NCBI GenBank assembly: GCA_012932295.1
Contig: JAAONU010000001.1
Span: 28,248,550 to 28,312,549, forward strand
Origin: Cyclina sinensis
Taxonomy: Eukaryota > Mollusca > Bivalvia > Venerida > Veneridae
Length of the DNA stretch: 64,000 nucleotides
Direction of reading: 5' to 3'
The stretch's first letter is position 1. Each line of letters opens with the position of its first letter. The position numbers and the translations under genes are program-made. Below the pieces are notes generated by a model that was given only the letters and a program-made list of their open reading frames with translations, had not been told where the DNA came from and did no database searches. Shown in pieces: positions 1-13,500 of the stretch.

Positions 1-962
1 GTCACAGTAAATTGTTAAACACTATTTAGTAATCATATAAATACAGAAATTACAAAAAAGCCCACACTTAGTTAAAGTTAATTCTTATTTTGCATTGCTG
101 TGAACTTTATACTTGATGCTAACTTGTCCTGTGACCACAAAAAGTATAGTTTATTATTTTATCCATAAGTAGAAATTAAGTATTATTATTCTATAAGGGT
201 AGTTTCAGCTTACACCTGTGCATTGCCGATTTGTCTTTTTACCAGAAATCTCATGTTTTTTGTTGTTTTTACTTTTCATTACTTTTTATGATGTTTGATC
301 TTTATTAATTTTTTAACTGTTACAGTTTTCTCTTTGTTTTGTATTGTTGAAAGTTAAATATGTTTGACTGAAAAAAATGTCAGTAGGAACCAGACAGATA
401 TTTTGATTTCTTATTCCCCTTTCTTTATGTACATGTGCATGTCTGAATTGGTGCATAGTTCTGTTCACATATGAGGCAGAGTGGAATTAAAACCTGTAAA
501 AATCTTTCTATGTTTACAAGTCTGTATGAGCAGGTGGAAAACAGTTTGCTTATGACTTGCAGAATCAGTATTCTGTCAGTGAAGACTGTTGCATATTGTA
601 AGCACATTGTCTTGTGTGCTTTAGTTTGATGGGTATGGCACCAAAGTCATAATGTGTGCAAAAGGCATAAGTTAAGATGTTAATTGAGACATAGAGGCAG
701 TTGTGGCATTTCTTTATATTCATCCTTTCTATAGTATATTTTGACTTGGTTAAAACTTAAAACCAATGTGATAAATGTTGGCATGTGTCACTGATTGGCA
801 ATGTTTGAACCATAAATCATTCTCAGGTTTCAGTCTCATATAACCAGTTTCTTGTTTTCTTCACACTTCATTTTGCTAATGACTTCTCACACATATAAGC
901 TGGATTGTTATTTCACTAATAATTTAGTACATTGATACCAAATTATCTCAGCTCTTATACAT
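1..962. other. AT-rich DNA, no gene recognised
   Basis: No open frame with exon character and no clear repeat. It probably lies in the intron upstream of the first visible receptor exon at 1406, whose reading frame needs an earlier exon ending in phase 1. I could not identify that signal-peptide exon here. Confidence 0.5.
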
Positions 963-1344
963 TCAATGGTAAAGTCTTGTGATTAAAAGAGAATTCTGCC
1001 TTACGTTAAAAGAAGGATTTTTTTCCCCTGTAGGTAGGCTTATATAGGGGAAAAAATTTAGAATTTTTTTGTTTGAAACCACAAATATTTTGCATTGAGC
1101 ACAAGCTGTAGGTCCTCTGCCAGGTTTGTTCAAAATATGCCTCTGGGTCAAAATTGGACTGCCCTTTGTGATCAACTGATTTAACATAGTTTTATAAAGG
1201 GAAAATCTTTCAAAAATCTTCTTGTCTGAAACCACAAGGTCTAGACCTTAGATATTTGCATGGAGCATCAGCTAAAGGTCCTCAACCAAGTTTGTTTAAA
1301 GTATGCTGGTGAGCAATCCAGGACCATCATTGCCCTCTTGTTAG
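963..1344 (+). repeat. Truncated tandem-core repeat element (GGTGAGC end family)
   Basis: About two copies of the core unit seen again at 19.8-21.2 kb (phrases AAACCACAAG, TTTGTTCAAA, AGGCTTATATAGG) are followed by the family 3' end: GGTGAGCAATCC, an imperfect hairpin (GGACCATCATTGCCC) and TCTTGTTA. The 5' end is missing. It sits just upstream of a receptor exon. Confidence 0.7.
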
Positions 1345-1405
1345 AATAAGAAATCATGACATTTTATCCTTACCAACAATAACACTTTTTCCTTTCTTGT
1401 TTCAG

Positions 1406-1545
1406 TTTGCTGTGCAACTGTTTCTGGGTTCAAAAGTACTGTTCAAAATTTGCGCACTGGTATTTTAAGTGCCAACAACCCCAATATTCGGCCAGAAGCA
1501 ACAACTAATGTTTCTATTGAATTAACTGTTGCAAGCTTGGAATTG
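1406..1545 (+). CDS. Receptor exon: N-terminal extracellular segment
   Basis: Acceptor TTTCAG precedes 1406; donor GTAAGT follows 1545. The exon enters in phase 2 (two bases complete a codon) and leaves in phase 0. Translation includes STVQNLRTGILSANNPNIRP and ends ELTVASLEL, which matches the first beta strand and helix region of nicotinic-type subunits (pattern L...L...N..IRP). It needs an upstream exon carrying the start codon and signal peptide. Confidence 0.82.
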
Positions 1546-4500
1546 GTAAGTGCCTCCTTTATAAAACTGGCATTTGAAGCATTTTTTAAAGCTCATTAAG
1601 TATGTGACATCTCCTTAGTTTAGTCCAAAACTATTTGACCAATTGATGTGACAATTAGCCAACATCATTTGAAAAGACAACTCAAAAAGTGACTGACAAA
1701 CAGTTCATGAATTGAAGAATTTTTCCAGAAAGATATGAAATTTATGGTTTGATGGGTACCGGTAATATTATCATGCTGGTTTGTGGTCTAAATCCCTCTG
1801 TAATTTAAAGGAAATCTTTGAAGCAAACAAAATAGTTTTAGGTGGCTATCACATTTACAAACTGATAGCTTATAAGAAACCTTGTCTCAACTGAAGAAAT
1901 TATCAAAAATGTACCATGGTTTGACACAGTAGTGAAGAGTGCATATAGAGTACCAGTACTTTTTTTGGTAACAAAAATATAAATTTTCATAGGCAGATGA
2001 AACATCTATGTCATTTTTAGCTTTGCTGAAAGTTACATAGATAAGACACATCACATTTTCAAAACTGGTTTAAGATCAACAGTCTGTGATCTAATCTTGT
2101 AACATACCATTCTGTAGAAACTGAAGATTTCATATTAAAATATTTAGGACTCCAGTGAAGAAACATTGACAGTCCATGGCAAGCTGACAGTGGTAAGTGT
2201 GTTTATTTGTGTTGCATTCAGTCAGTGTCTACTCTATTTTAGTTGACTATAAAGGTGACCTAATGAGAGATTTTCGACATACTCTTCCACTATGTCCCTA
2301 AAGGGAGGCATATAGTTTTTTGCTCAACTTTTTTCGGAGGAAAAATTGGTTATTGCTACAGTCATGGTGTCATTGCCGTTCCCTTCTGAAAACTTAAACG
2401 TTTATCATAATTTTTTATTATGCTCCCGAAAGGAGGCATATAGTAATTGCACCGTCCATCCATCCATCTGTCCTGTAAAATCTTGTCGTAGCTTCATCTC
2501 CAAAACTGCTTTAGGGATTTCATTGAAGCTTAACAGGACTGTTTGTCACCAAGCCTGGTTGTGCATATCGTCAGGAGATTCCGCTCGATTTATTTTTGGC
2601 AGAGTTATGGGCACTTAGTCATTTTTTTCACTATAATATCTTGTCCTCGCTTCCTCTCCAAAACCACTTGAGGGATTTAATTGAAACTTAACAGGAGTGT
2701 TTGTCACCAAGCTTAGTTGTAAATATCATCGGGAGTTTTTGCTCGGATTGTTTTTGGGAGAATTATGTGCACTTAGTCATTTTTTACTATAACTTCTATA
2801 TTAAAATCTTCTCCACACTTCTTCTCCAAAACTGCTTGGAGGATTTCATTGAAACTTCACAGGAATGTTTATCACCAAACCTAGCTATGCATATCGTCAG
2901 GAGTTTCTGATCAGATTATTTTTGGCAGTGTTATTGGCCCTTAGTCATTTTTTACTATAACTTCTATGTTAAAATCTTGTCCAAGCTACCAAAACTGACA
3001 TAAAACATCAGTAGGGGTTGGGAATAAAATTGTTCGTATTCAAGGCCAAAGTCATAGCTTTCTATTTCATTGAATAATTATGTCTTCAACCTTCATATAA
3101 GAATCTGAAGCAGAAAAACATTACTTTACCATTTACCTTCATTTCATGCTCTAGTTTTTGTCTGATCTCTTTTCCACAGGCATATTCAATTATATATTTA
3201 CACCAGTTTCATTTCAAAGCTACATTTCAGGGGCATATGTCAATTTCCAGTGACAGCTCTTGTTCTTTTTCTTGTCTTCATGCTTGGACACAACAACCCT
3301 TTGGACAAGACCTTCAAGTAGACCAGACTTAACTTGACTTTTACTCATAAATGACCTTCACCTTCAAGGTCAAAATATTGAATTTTGCTAAAATTGGCCA
3401 TAACTTTATTATTAATAGGTGGATTGTCTTTATACTTGGACACAACAACCCTTTGGACCAGACCTTCAAGTAGACCAGTCTTAACTTGACTTTGCATCAT
3501 AAATGACCTTCACCTTCAAGGTCAAATTATTGAATTTTGCTAAATTGGCCATAACTTTATTATTAATAGGTGGATTGTCTTCATACTTGGACACAACAAC
3601 ACTTTGGACAAGATATTCAAGTGGACCAGACTGAACTTGACTCGTAAATGACCTTCACCTTCAAGGTCAAATTATTGAATTTTGCTGAAATTGGCCATAA
3701 CTTTGTTGTTTATGGTTAGATTTGATTATACTTGGACAAAACAACACGTAAGACAAATCCAACATGTTGAGTAACCATGACTAAAAAATGACCTTGACCT
3801 TCAAGGTCAGATGATTGAATTTTGCTTAAATTGTCATAACTTTCTCATGATTTATTTATGGATTTGATTCATACTTGGAAAGAACAACACTTATGACATA
3901 TCCAACATTATGATTATTTCAAGTTTGACTTGACCTTTAAATGACCTTGACAGTCAAGGTCAAATTATTGAATTTTGCTAAAACTGGCCCTAACTTAGTT
4001 ATTTGTTGTTGGATTTTAATCATACTTGGACAAAACAACAGTTATGACAAAGCCAACATGTTAAATTATTCAAGTGTGATCTTGACCTTAAAATGACCTT
4101 GACTGTCAAGGTCAGATTATTAAATTTTGGCTCACATTGTCATAACTTTGTTATTTATTTATAGGTTTGATTCATACTTGGACAACACAACACTTATGAC
4201 ATATTCAACATTATGATTCCTTCATATATGACCTTGACCTTTAAATGACCTTGACAGGCAAGGTCAAATGATTGAATTTTGCTTAAATTGTCTTAACTGT
4301 TTATTTATGAATTCGATTTATACTTTGTTAAAACAACAAAACTGACATTTTGATTGATTAAAGTGTGGCATTGATGTTTTAGATGACCTTGACATGCAAG
4401 GTCAAGTTATTGAATTTTGCTTAAAGTGGCCATAACTTTGTTATTTATGGTTTAATTTAATTCATACTGGGACAAAACAACACTTATGACAAAACTGACA

Positions 4501-7500
4501 CATTGAATCATTAAAGTTTGACCTTGACCTTTAAATGACCATGAATTTTGCTAAAATTAACCATAATGTCATTTTTAGTTCTTTTTAGCTCACCTGTCAC
4601 GTAGTGACAGAGTGAGCTTTTCTGATCACCTTTTGTCCGTCGTCCGTTCGTCCGTCCACAATTAGTTTGTTAACACTCTAGTGGTCACATTTTTGCCTCA
4701 ATTGTCATGAAACTTGGTCAGGATGTTTGTCTCATTAATATCTCGGACAAGTTCAAACATGGGTTATCAGGGTTGGAAAACTAGGTCACAGAGCCCAAAT
4801 ATAGAAAAACCTTGTTAACACTCTAGAGGCTACTTTTTCAGTCCAAATATCCTGGAAATGTGTCAGAAAGGTTCTATCGATGATTTGTAGCTCAAGTTCA
4901 AATATGGGTCATCTGGGTTCAAAAACTAGGTCACGAAGCCCAAAAATAGAAAAATCTTGTTAACACTCTAGAGGTTACATTTTCAGCCCAAATAATCTGG
5001 AAATTTGTCAGAAAGGTTGCTTTGACGATTTCTAGGTCATGTTCAAATATGGGTCATCTGGGGTCAAAAACTAAGTCACAGCCCAAATATTGAAAAACCT
5101 TGTTAACACTCTAGAGGTAACATTTTTAGACCAAATAATCTGGAAATTTGTCAGGAATGTTGCTTCTATGATTTCTAGCTCAAGTTCGAATATGGGTTAT
5201 CTGGGTTCAAAAACTAGGTCACAGAGCCCAAAAATAGAAAAATTTTAACACTATAGAGGTTACATTTTCAGTCCAAATAATCTGGAAATTTGTCAGAAAG
5301 GTTGCTTTGACGATTTCTAGGTCATGTTCAAATATGGGTCATCTGGGGTCAAAAACTAAGTCACAGCCCAAATATTGAAAAACCTTGTTAACACTCTAGA
5401 GGTAACATTTTTAGACCAAATAATCTGGAAATTTGTCAGGAATGTTGCTTCTATGATTTCTAGCTCAAGTTCGAATATGGGTTATCTGGGTTCAAAAACT
5501 AGGTCACAGAGCCCAAAAATAGAAAAATTTTAACACTATAGAGGTTACATTTTCAGTCCAAATAATCTGGAAATTTGTCAGAAAGGTTGCTTTGAAGATT
5601 TCTAGGTCATGTTCAAATATGGGTCATCTGGGGTCAAAAACTAAGTCGCAGAGCCCAAATATTGAAAAACCTTGTTAACACTCTAGAGGTAACATTTTTA
5701 GACCAAATAATCTGGAAATTTGTCAGGAATGTTGCTTCTATGATTTCTAGCTCAAGTTCGAATATGGGTTATCTGGGTTCAAAAACTAGGTCACAGAGCC
5801 CAAAAATAGAAAAAATTTTAACACTATAGAGGTTACATTTTCAGTCCAAATAATCTGGAAATTTGTCAGAAAGGTTGCTTTGACGATTTCTAGGTCATGT
5901 TCAAATATGGGTCATCTGGGGTCAAAAACTAGGTCAAAGAGCCTAAATATTGAAAAACCTTGTTAACACTTTAGAGGTAACATTTTTAGAACAAATAATC
6001 TGGAAATTTGTCAGGAATGTTGCTTCTATGATTTCTAGCTCAAGTTTGAATATGGGTCATCTGGGTTCAAAAAGTTGGTCGCAGAGCCCAAAAATAGAAA
6101 AATCTTGTTAACACTCTAGAGGTTACATTTTTAGCCAAAATAATCTGGAAATTTGTCAGAAAGGTTGCCTTAAGGATTTCTAGATCAAATTTGAATATGG
6201 GTCATCTGGAGTCGAAAACTAGGTCACAGAGTCCAAATATGGAAAAACTTTGTACACACTCTGGAGGCTACATTTTCAGTCCAAATGTCCTTGAATTTTG
6301 TCAGAAAGGTTGTTTTGATGATTTATAGCTCAAATTTGGATATGGGTTATCTGGGGTCAAAAACTAGGTCACAGAGCCTAAATATCGAAAAACCTTGTTA
6401 ACACTCTAGAGGCTACTTTTTCAGTCCAAATATCCTGGAAACTTGTCAGAGAGATTGTTTCGATAATTTCTAGCTCAAGTTTGAATATGGGACATCTAGG
6501 TAAAAAAAACTAGGGCATAGAGCCCAAATATGGAAAAACCTTGTTAACACTCAAGAGGTAAATTTTCAGTACAAATAACCTTGAAACTTGTCAAAGAGAT
6601 TGTTTCAATAATTTTTAGGTCAGGTTGGAATATGGGTCATCTAGGGTCAATTAACCAGGTCCATAGCAACTTTGTTAAAAGCAGTCATACTCAGGTGAGC
6701 GATACAGGGCCATCATGGCCCTCTTGTTTATTATTAGTTGGACAAAACAACACTTGTGGCAAAACCTACATGTTAAATTATTCAAGTATGACCTTAAGAT
6801 GATTTTGACAGTCAAAATCAAATAAGTGAATTTTGCTTATGTTGTAATAACTTTATCAATTTACAGAATTGATTCATACTTGGACAAAACAAAACTTATG
6901 ACAAAACTGACAGGTTGAATAATACAAGTATGACCTTGACTTTAAAATGACCTGGACCTTCAAGGTCAAGTTATTTTATTTGGTTTTGATTCAAACTTGG
7001 AATAAACGACCTTTTTGACAAAACCTACATGTTATATTATTCAGGTATGTCCTTGAACTTAAAATGACCTTGACTGTTAAGGTCAAATTATTGAATTTTG
7101 CTAAAATAGTCAAATTTTTATTATTTATGGACAGATTTGATCTATACTAGGACAAAACATCACTGAGAATAAAACAAACATGTTGAACAATTCAAGTATT
7201 ACCTTGACCTTTAAATGACCTTGACATGCTTAACTTTGCTATATCTTTCTTATTAATGGATGTAGTCTCTTCATGCTTGGACATAACTACCTTTTAGACA
7301 ATACCTCCAAAGAAGGTTAAACTGAACTTGACCTTGACCTTTAAGGTCAAATGTCTGAATGTTGCTAAAATTGGCCATAACTTTGTTATGTATGGATGAA
7401 TTTGATAATTATATTTCCAATTGATGTTTCATTTGAAATCCTTTCACCACAATGTGCTTCCACTGATGTGTTTGCCTTTGGAAATAGGAAAAAGTGAAGC

Positions 7501-10500
7501 ATGGTCCCTGCTTGTGGTGGCTTTTGTTGAATTGTCTGTCCCTCTGTCTGCCAGTCCATCTATCTGTTCTTCTGTCTGCTTTTTGTTGGACCATATCTTT
7601 GTCGGTCATGGGTGGATTTTGAAATAATTTTCATAAATGTGTGGCACATTGATACAATGTGTCACATGCAAGACCCAGGTTTGTAGGTCAAAGGTCAAGG
7701 TCACACTTGGACTTGAATTTTCATTAAAGTGCATTGATGGTTGGGTCCAGTCAACAATTCTGCCATTCCTGGCTGTTTTTATGCCCCCCTTTGGAAAAGG
7801 CAGGGCATATTGCTTTGCTGCTGTCTGTCGGTCAGTCTTTATGTCCACCAATTTTCCGTTAATTTTCTTCGCAAAGGTTGCACATACTGAAATGAAATTT
7901 GGTATACAGATTGATCATAAAAATATCTAGGTCAAGTTCTGTTTTGGATTGGATCGAGCAATTTTTGACAGAGTTATGCCCCTTGGACTTAGAAAAATTC
8001 CAATTATTTGCAGTTTCTGTTCATTTTCTTCGCCGAGATTGCAAATACTGAAATGAAATTTAGTATACAGATTTATAATAAGAATATCTAAGTCAAATTC
8101 TGTTTTGGGTACAATGGAGCAATTTTTGACAGAGTTGTGCCCCTTGAATTTAGAAAAATTCCAATTATTTGCAGTTTCTGTTCATTTTCTTCGCAGAGGT
8201 TGCACATACTGAAATGAAATTTGGTATACAGATTTATCATAGGAATATCTAGGTCAAGTTCTGTTTTTGATTGGATCAAGCAATTTTTGACAGAGTTATG
8301 CCCCTTGGACTTATAAATATTCCAATTATTTGCAGTTTCTGTTCATTTTCTTCGCCGAGATTGCACATACCAAAATTTAATTTAGTATACAGATTTATCA
8401 TAAGAATATCTAGATCAAGTTTTGTTTTGGGTATGATCGAGCAATATTTATGCCCCCCATCGAAGAGTTAGGGGGTATATAGTTTTGCAAATGTTGGTTG
8501 GTGAGTCGGTAGACACTTTGGTTTCTGATCAATATCTAGAGAACCCTTGGACCCACCTTCCTCAGACTTGGTTTGTAGGTTGATCATGACCAGTAAATGA
8601 CCCCCATGGTTTTTCAGATCACCAGGTCTAAGTTCAAGGTCACAGTGATCTTATATAGTATAATTGTTTCCGATCAATAACTATAGAACGCATGGTCCCA
8701 GGTTGTTCAATCTTAGTTTATAGGTTGATCATGACCAGTAGATAACTATTATAGTTTTTCAGATCACCAGGTCAAAGGTCAAGGTGATAGTGACCTTGAA
8801 GAGCAAAACAGTCTGATCAATAACTATAGAACCCTTGGTCCCAGATTGTTCAAACTTACCGTAGTTTGTAGGTTGGCCATGACTAGTAGATGACTCAAAT
8901 GTTGTTTTTACATCATCAGGTCAAAGGTCAAGGTCACAATGACCTTGAAGCGCAAAACAGTTTCCGATCAATAACTATAGAACCCTTGGTCCCAGGTTGT
9001 TTAAACTTAGTATGTAGGTTGGTCATGACTAGTAGATGACCCCAATGGTTTTTTACATCATCAGGTTAAAGGTCAAGGTCACAGTGACCTTGAAGGGCAA
9101 AACAGTTTCTGATCAATAACTAAAGAACCCTTGGTCACAGGTTGTTTAAACTTAGTATGTAGGTTGGTCATGACTAGTAGATGACCCCAGTGGTTTTTTT
9201 ACATCATCAGGTCAAAGGTCAAGGTGACAGTGACCTTGAATGGCAAAACAATATTGTATCAATCATATCAATAACTAAAGAACCTTTGGTCCCAGGTTGT
9301 ATAAACTTAGCATGAAGGTTTGTCATGACCAGTAGGTGACCCCTATAGTTTTTCAGGTCACCATGTCAAATGTCAAGGTCACAGTGATCTTGAAGAGCAA
9401 AACAGTTTTTGATAAATAACTATAGAACCCTTGGTTCCAGGTTGTTCAAACTTAGTTTATTGGTAGATCATGACTAGTAGATGACACCTATTGTTTTTCA
9501 GGTCAGCAGATCAAAGATCAAGGTCACAGTGAGCTTGAAAAGCAAAACAGTTTCTGATCAATAACTATAGAAGGCTTGGTCCCAGGTTCTTCATACTTAG
9601 TGTGTCGGTTGATCATGACCATTAGATGACTCCTATAGTTTTTCACATCACCAGTTCAAAATCAAGGTCAGAGTGTCCTTCAAAAGCAACAGTTTCCAAA
9701 TAATAACTATAGAACCCCTTATCCAAGGTTGTTCAAACTTATTATATAGGTTGTGAATGACTAGAAAATGACCCCAGTAGTTTTTTTCGTCACTAGGTCA
9801 AAGATCAAGGTCAGAGTGACCTTGAACAGCAATACAGTTTACAATCAATAACTGTGGAACTCTTGGTCCCAGGTTCTTCAAACTTAGTGTGTAGGTTTGT
9901 CATGACTAGTAGATGACCCTTTTAGTTTTTCAGGGTACCAGGTCAAAGGCCAAGGTCACAGTGACCTTGAAAAGCAAAATGATTTCCAATTAATAACAAT
10001 AGAATGCTTTGACCCAGTCTTGGTACATAGGTTGGCCATGATCAGCCCTATAGCTTTTCAGGACAAAAGTCGATGTCACAGTGACCTTGTGTTGCAAAAT
10101 AGTGTCTGGTCAATTGCTATGGAAGGCTTGGGTCAAGCTTCTCAAAACTTTATAGGTTGGTTGGTTGTGACAATTAGATGACCCCTGTAGTTTTTAGTGT
10201 CATTAGGTCAAAATTCAAGGTCACAGTAATCTTGGAAAGCAAAACAGTTTTGCTGAATATATAGGGAATCCTTGGGCTCAGGTTTGTCAGACTAAGTATG
10301 TAGGTATGTCATGATCAGTAGATAACAACTATCATTTTTCTAGTCATTGGGTCAAAGGTCACAGTGTCCTTGAAAAGCAAAATGGTTTCTGATGAATAAG
10401 TTTAGAATGCTTGGGCGTGTGTTCCTCAAAGTTTGTATAGAAGTTGTTCATGACTTGTAGACAAGCCCTTCAGTTTTTCAGGTCACTATGTCAAAGGAAA

Positions 10501-13500
10501 TGGTCACAGTGTCCTTGAATAGCAAAATGGTTTCCAATCAATAACTATAGAACGCTTGGTCCCAGCTCCTCAAAACTTTATGGCTGCCTCTAGGGATAAG
10601 GCGCTAGGGGGGCATAAATGTTTTACAAACATCTCTTGTTTAAGATGACTTGGCATAAAAGTGTTGGACATGATGACTATGTGTCACTTGTAAGTATCAG
10701 GTGTCCAGCTCAGAGGTCATGGTCAAACTTGTTCATCCAAAGTCATGATATGAATATTTCATAAAAGAGCATCGATGATTGTATCCAGTCAACAGTTCTG
10801 ACAGTTTTTGTTTTGTGCATAATTTCTGTTATTATATGACCTGTAAATAGACGCGATCCCATTGGTTCAAAGCGCAATTGGCGACCAACAATATATCGTT
10901 ATATTCCTGCATTCTGGGTTTTTCCCATGTTATATTTTAGGTCTAAAAATTGCTGTTGATACTCGTAGTAGTGCTGCCTGGTGCCCGGCACTCAGTTAAC
11001 AAAATTACTCTAATGCGGGGAAATAAACAAAATACATCCGGGCACTTAGACTTTTTCTAAGAAATGGCTTCTGGTGTGTGTTTTTTTTTATTTTTTATTT
11101 TTTTATGTTATATTGGATTTCAAAATCACCTGTCAGACTTCTTAGTCTAATTGTAATGTGAGAATGAGTATAAAAGGTTCTACAAAAAACTAACACATTG
11201 TAATGAATGTAAAATCAGTCTCGGTCAATATAACATTGGCTGGCGGAACACCTAATGTAAACATGAGATCGAGGGAGTCAACAAGCACAGAAGTGCTTAC
11301 GATACTCCAAAGAAACAGTAAACAGTGAATATCACATCATATTTAATGGCACACTAGTCAATAATTGTATATTATTCATAGATGGTTTTTGAAATAACAA
11401 TGGGTAAATGTGTTGAAAATTGAGAAAATCCTAGATTTGTAACCTAAAGGTTAAGGTCACACTTAACTGGAAAGGAATTTTTTCATAAAAATACATTGAT
11501 GGTTGTTCCGGTCAACAATTACAATTGTTATTCATGAATGCCTAGTTTGGATGTTCTCATGAAATATTTCTTGAAGAATATGGTATAAGAGTTAAGTTAT
11601 TTGGTATCAACATTTATATGATGGATAATAATATTTTGTTCTAAAAGAATTTATTAGCTATTATATATATAATCAGAGCATTTATCTCAACTGACAAACA
11701 ACATATATGTTTAATTCTTTTGTTGTTCGTTTTCATTTATGATAATTACTATCAGTATAATTATTTATGGTATTACAAATTTAACAGTGGGTAAATGCAT
11801 CTATTTCCTATGCTTGCAAAAATGATACAACTTAAAAATAAATGATACAGTGATCAGATGTAAAAGGTGCTTGTGCTTTGGCCATACCTGCCATAATTTT
11901 TCTGGCCATTTCCGGGATTTTGATACCGAATTTCCGGGATTTGGGCCGATTTTCCGGGACATACAACTATTCATATACTTTCAATGCCCTACCGTTGGAA
12001 GTACACAAAATTGGTCGAGATTCCGTTTTTGGCGGGAAAAGCCGTGCACGTCTATCAAATACACATCAGTACCATCAGTTTCATACCTTTTATTTTAGTT
12101 GCAAGGGCATAGTAATTGTCAGGCTTGCAGAAATGTTTCAAGCTCAATCGGTCCGACCACCTGACGATTACTCCCCCACCCCTCTCAACCACTTCAAAAA
12201 AAAAAAACGTTCGCTCGTATTGACGAGTGGAGAAGGTAGGAGGACAAGTATAATTTTCTGATCGATCATCCTGCAGAACGAGTGCAAAAACCGCGAGAAA
12301 TATACCGATGGATGTTTATATCATAACGACTGACAGTAAATTCTGATACGCTGCCAAAACGAAACCGGAAGCGTGAGTAAGGGGGAGCACTGCGCCTTTT
12401 TAATTCAGCAAACCGCACAGTACCGTTGATCTTTTTTCTCATAGGTCTCCAGGACTGCAGGACGAGTAGAAATTTTGTCACAATTACTAATTGTGTAAAA
12501 TAAAATAAAAACAAATAAAAACTGTGTACCATTAATTAATTAACATCATAAACTCGAATTCAAGTTGAATCATGGGCGTTTGATGACAGCGTCGTCTATG
12601 CTTCGTATTACAAGTATCGGCGCGATTTGATCGAACATTACAATATTCACCACGAGTTTTATGCGCGTTTGCATTAAATTTAATTTTAAGTAGCATCTCT
12701 ATTAACACCAATTACCGCGGCGACAGTCTTTGAAAGGGGCAGATATCTAACAAATTAATTAATGCACCGCAAATCAATAAATCGTTAGCCGATAGCGGTC
12801 ATTTGTTAATTGGCTATCAATGACACGAGGTGTATTCACCGAATCGGAACATATTATCATAACGAATAATTAAAGAATTAGCGGCGTGTTAAAAATTTGA
12901 CTGGCCTGATCAAAGGTATGCGCGCTTTTCATGTTTTCCGGGACATCGGGTGTCTTTACGGGACTCCGGGACGGGCCCTCGATTTCCTGGACAATCCCGG
13001 ACGATCCGGGACGTATGGCAGGTATGGCTTTGGCTGACACCAGCAATTTCACTGACATGTAATCTCCAAAGTATTTTAAGTTCTATTAAAGGTGTGCCTA
13101 CACCAACCTGCTGACATGTGTTTGTTGACATTCCTTTCTCCTTTCACACTTCTTCTTTCGCATTTTCCTATACTATTTGGCCTTCATTTCCAGTAAAAAA
13201 CATGTTATTGTCCTAGGCTTATGTCCGTTCACAAGGACATGTCTTGCTTTCAGTTCAACCCATTAATTTTCAAAAACAGTGAACACTATTTTTATGATCA
13301 TTATAACACCTTGTCTCATAGTAAGGACAATACTTTGACATGAAATTTATATGTTGTTTAATCTGGAAACCTTTTCAAAAGATCAGAAAAGAATGAAAAG
13401 ACATAATAATTATGACCAATGACACAGGAACTGATCTTTTTATTATACCCCCACCACAAAATGTGGGGGGCTATAATGGATTCGCTTTGTCCCGTCCGTC

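Noticed and set aside
7409..8471. Overlapping ORFs on both strands as small genes
   Set aside because: They consist of tandem repeat units; the same words recur in each ORF and no splice or domain evidence exists.
3225..10641. Regularly spaced repeats resembling a CRISPR array
   Set aside because: The units are 140-170 bp, decayed, contiguous without unique spacers, and in an intron-bearing eukaryotic genome.
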